Positions 7,328-9,265 of a stretch of DNA of 9,265 bases are shown here, one piece after another (the stretch's first letter is position 1; each line of letters opens with the position of its first letter). This DNA comes from an uncultured Erysipelotrichaceae bacterium (GTDB lineage: Bacteria; Bacillota_I; Bacilli_A; RFN20; CAG-826): positions 1 through 9,265 of the forward strand of contig ONWJ01000080.1 of the NCBI GenBank assembly GCA_900321535.1. The letters are read 5' to 3'. The position numbers and the translations under genes are program-made. Under the pieces are notes generated by a model, which worked only from the letters and a program-made list of their open reading frames with translations, searched no databases and was not told the DNA's origin.

Positions 7328-7332
7328 AGGTG
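7328..7332 (+). promoter_or_regulatory. Lipase ribosome-binding site (AGGTG)
   Basis: AGGTG lies six bases before ATG 7339. It decides between three in-frame starts (GTG 7330, ATG 7339, ATG 7348), because GTG 7330 is part of the site itself and ATG 7348 has no such site. Confidence 0.55.
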
Positions 7333-7338
7333 CAAAAT

Positions 7339-8760
7339 ATGTCCGTTATGGCGTTCCTCTGGTTAAGAAAACTATTTGGGGTCGATAAAACCCCAAAGAA
7401 ATACACGAGCACCTTCCGTTCCACCGACGGTCAAGAAAGAGAGTTTTCTTATTGGTTCAACGTCAATGAGTTCAAATCCAATCCCGAGCGCTTCAACATG
7501 AATATCGCTCGTATTTCGATGGCCAAATCGATGGCGTCTTATAACGGATGCGGCGATTATGCAACCAGAGACCGCCACATCAGACGCTTCCATGAAACGC
7601 TCGGATTTGAGCATATCGAAAGCAACATCTATTACCAGCAAGAGCCGACTTTTGATTCCATCGGGGTTCAGTTCGGTTACCGTGTTTTCCGTCAAGGGCT
7701 TCATAAAGTCGCTTTGGTCTCGATCGGTATCCGTTCTGGCGGATATGAATCTGAATGGGGGAGCAACTTCCTCTTTGGGGAAGAGGGCCATCATCATGGA
7801 TTTGAAGTAGCCGCCAAGCAAGTGATGGAGGAGTTTCAACGTTACTTCACCAAGCACGACCTCAAAAAATATCGGCACATCAAAATATGGGTCGCTGGCT
7901 TTTCTAGGGGCGGAGCGGTCGCAAACCTTGTTGGAGCGAAATTCTTATCGCTTTTCAAACGCGACAAAGATAAGGTGTTCTCCTGCTCCTTGCCGCAGTT
8001 CCATAAAAACATGATCGGTGAGGTTTACGCCTATACCTTTGAGGCACCTTGCCCCGCCATCATCCAAGCACACTCCTCTTCTTTTGATTCCATTTTCAAT
8101 ATTTTCTCACCTTCTGATATTGTCCCCTACACCCCCTTCCCGTTCATGGGATTTACTCGCTATGGGACGTTGATTACCAAATCCATTCACATGGATGACG
8201 TAAAGGATATCCAAGACTATTTGCCGAACTTGAAAGTCAAAGAATTCAAGGTAAAGGAGCTATCCAAAATCTCCGTTATCGATTCGGAAATGCAATATAG
8301 CGACGAGGCATTCATCCAAGAATTGCTGAGATTTTTCGAAAAAGAAGTCCATGTGACACGAAAAGATTATGTCGAGAGATATCAAATTGGAATCGCTCGC
8401 GCAGCAGCTTTCATTAAGTCATCGAGCAAAGAACAAACCAAGAAGATGTCCGCCAACGTGAAGCTTCCAAGCATATTGGCCGCCATTGTGATGCAACGTA
8501 GTTTCAATAAACTCCTGAGAGGAATCGTAGAAGAAACGGGAAGGCCGTTTGATGAAGAGAGACTAGAAGAAACGTGCGTCTATCTTAGAAACCTGGTATT
8601 AGATCTCATCAAAGCCGATCGTCCTAATCACTTCGTTCACCTTGTTACCGCCATCTCATCTGGTTCTGCCATTTTCCAAAATCACGCAATTGAGTTAATC
8701 TATTCATACTTACTCCACCACGATCTATCATCACAGAAGATTGTCCCTTATGAAAAATAA
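7339..8760 (+). CDS. Class 3-type lipase / alpha-beta hydrolase
   Basis: The 473-residue product has the nucleophile elbow GFSRGG at residues 187-192 (Ser189), preceded by the strand KIWVA and followed by the helix AVANLVGAKFL, as in lipase class 3 proteins. The likely catalytic Asp is Asp260 in SPSDIVPYTPF, and His284 (KSIHMDD) is a reasonable third member. The upstream segment SNFLFGEEGHHHGFEVAAKQV matches the pattern of Clostridia/Bacilli lipase-family proteins that I recall. No signal peptide is visible, so it is probably cytoplasmic or membrane-peripheral. Residues 300-473 form a helical extension of unknown role. The start is ATG 7339, because AGGTG lies six bases upstream; GTG 7330 sits inside that site and ATG 7348 lacks one. 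It is transcribed divergently from jetA and overlaps the next gene by 11 bp. The substrate is probably an ester or lipid, but this is inferred from the fold. Confidence 0.82.
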   Translation: MSVMAFLWLRKLFGVDKTPKKYTSTFRSTDGQEREFSYWFNVNEFKSNPERFNMNIARISMAKSMASYNGCGDYATRDRHIRRFHETLGFEHIESNIYYQQEPTFDSIGVQFGYRVFRQGLHKVALVSIGIRSGGYESEWGSNFLFGEEGHHHGFEVAAKQVMEEFQRYFTKHDLKKYRHIKIWVAGFSRGGAVANLVGAKFLSLFKRDKDKVFSCSLPQFHKNMIGEVYAYTFEAPCPAIIQAHSSSFDSIFNIFSPSDIVPYTPFPFMGFTRYGTLITKSIHMDDVKDIQDYLPNLKVKEFKVKELSKISVIDSEMQYSDEAFIQELLRFFEKEVHVTRKDYVERYQIGIARAAAFIKSSSKEQTKKMSANVKLPSILAAIVMQRSFNKLLRGIVEETGRPFDEERLEETCVYLRNLVLDLIKADRPNHFVHLVTAISSGSAIFQNHAIELIYSYLLHHDLSSQKIVPYEK

Positions 8761-9265
8761 AGTTTGGAAAATCATCGCGCTTGGCCTCGACATCGTTATC
8801 GCTGGACTTGTGATTTTCTCTGCGATCAGTATGTTTACCTCCCCCGAGGCCAAGGAAGTTCCGCTCGCGGAATTATTGAAATATTACACCGTGGAATCGA
8901 ACTTTTTCATGGGTGCCATCGCGCTTGTCTATATTCCGTTTGATATCTTCATCATGCTTCGCTTTAAAAACGGCGAGCCCCATTGGCTAAAAACGCTTGG
9001 CCTATTAGGCACGGTTGGGGTGACCATTACGATGCTTACCGTCATCTTCTTCCTTGGGCCAACCATGGGATATGGATCGATGTATTCTTCCTACAATCTC
9101 TATATGCATTTGATTACGCCTTTTGTTGCGGTCATTCGATTCCTGTTGTTTAGCTCTGAGCAAACCCGCTTGAAGATTTATGATGTCTTCATCGGCATGG
9201 CATCTTTAGCCGCCTATGGAATCTTTTATCTCATCAATGTCATCTCGCATAACGGCTATGGAACA
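8750..9265 (+). CDS. Multi-pass membrane protein, possibly Pr6Pr-like (3' end outside window)
   Basis: The visible 172 residues contain five hydrophobic helices at about 7-29, 51-70, 81-103, 116-134 and 143-165, joined by short loops. There is no cleavable signal peptide; helix 1 follows a short basic N-terminus (MKNKVWK). The motif YYTVESNFF (46-53) before helix 2 and NLYMHLITPFVAVIRFLLF (116-134) recall the FT..SN and H..P..A signatures of Pr6Pr/FAR-17a-like membrane proteins, which are usually slightly over 200 residues. That match is by eye and weak, and no function follows from it. The ATG lies 11 bp inside the lipase gene, in a different frame, with only a weak AGAAG about ten bases upstream, so it is probably co-transcribed and translationally coupled with the lipase. 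A membrane or lipid role for the pair is an inference. Confidence 0.72.
   Translation, partial: MKNKVWKIIALGLDIVIAGLVIFSAISMFTSPEAKEVPLAELLKYYTVESNFFMGAIALVYIPFDIFIMLRFKNGEPHWLKTLGLLGTVGVTITMLTVIFFLGPTMGYGSMYSSYNLYMHLITPFVAVIRFLLFSSEQTRLKIYDVFIGMASLAAYGIFYLINVISHNGYGT

Noticed and set aside
7372..7878. Minus-strand open frame (168 codons) within the lipase gene
   Set aside because: It is antisense to the lipase catalytic region, with no motif of its own.
1..9265. Mobile-element boundaries (integrase, tRNA, direct repeats, insertion sequence) around the Wadjet operon
   Set aside because: I looked for them by eye and saw none; the operon is directly abutted by ordinary genes on both sides.

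Overview
The window holds a complete Wadjet (JetABCD) plasmid-defence operon on the minus strand, flanked by three plus-strand genes. The likely host is a low-GC Gram-positive bacterium, perhaps an uncultured Bacilli or Mollicutes-related lineage. The signs are a base composition in the mid-40s % GC by eye, strong AAGGAG ribosome-binding sites, a tail-anchored surface protein, and a lipase of a type common in Clostridia and Bacilli. All Trp codons that I checked are TGG, no gene contains an internal TGA, and jetA ends in TGA. The genetic code is therefore the standard bacterial one and not the Mycoplasma code. The lineage is inferred from general character and not from any marker gene.

Layout. 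Bases 1-726 (+) are the 3' part of a gene for a cell-surface protein ending in a membrane anchor. Bases 655-7238 (-) are jetA, jetB, jetC and jetD, read right to left. They are tightly packed: jetA and jetB are 3 bp apart, jetB and jetC overlap by 23 bp, and jetC and jetD overlap by 8 bp. About 100 bp (7239-7338) separate jetA from a divergent gene. This gap contains a perfect 8+4+8 bp palindrome and plausible divergent promoter elements. Bases 7339-8760 (+) encode a class 3-type lipase/alpha-beta hydrolase. Bases 8750-9265 (+) encode a multi-pass membrane protein that overlaps the lipase by 11 bp and runs off the window. No stretch above 300 bases lacks a gene. I saw no tRNA, rRNA, CRISPR array, insertion sequence, integrase or attachment site.

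How the genes work together. In characterised Wadjet systems, JetC (SMC ATPase), JetA (kleisin) and JetB (KITE) form a condensin/MukBEF-like loop extruder that senses small closed circular DNA. JetD, a Toprim nuclease related to the topoisomerase VI A subunit, then cuts it. All key motifs are intact here: JetC Walker A, signature and Walker B, and the JetD Toprim Glu and DxD. The system is probably functional. The kleisin and KITE proteins look most like the Firmicutes-type (type II) branch, but the subtype comes from memory of family character. The lipase and membrane protein form a separate divergent unit, and any link to defence is speculative.

The least expected features are four. First, jetD and the surface-protein gene overlap tail to tail by 72 bp in exactly complementary codon register, so one strand encodes a membrane helix and the other the end of an acidic tail. 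Second, jetA and jetB share one reading frame, separated only by TGA and one codon. Third, a palindrome covers the likely jetA -35 region. Fourth, six of the seven JetC cysteines lie in its hinge.
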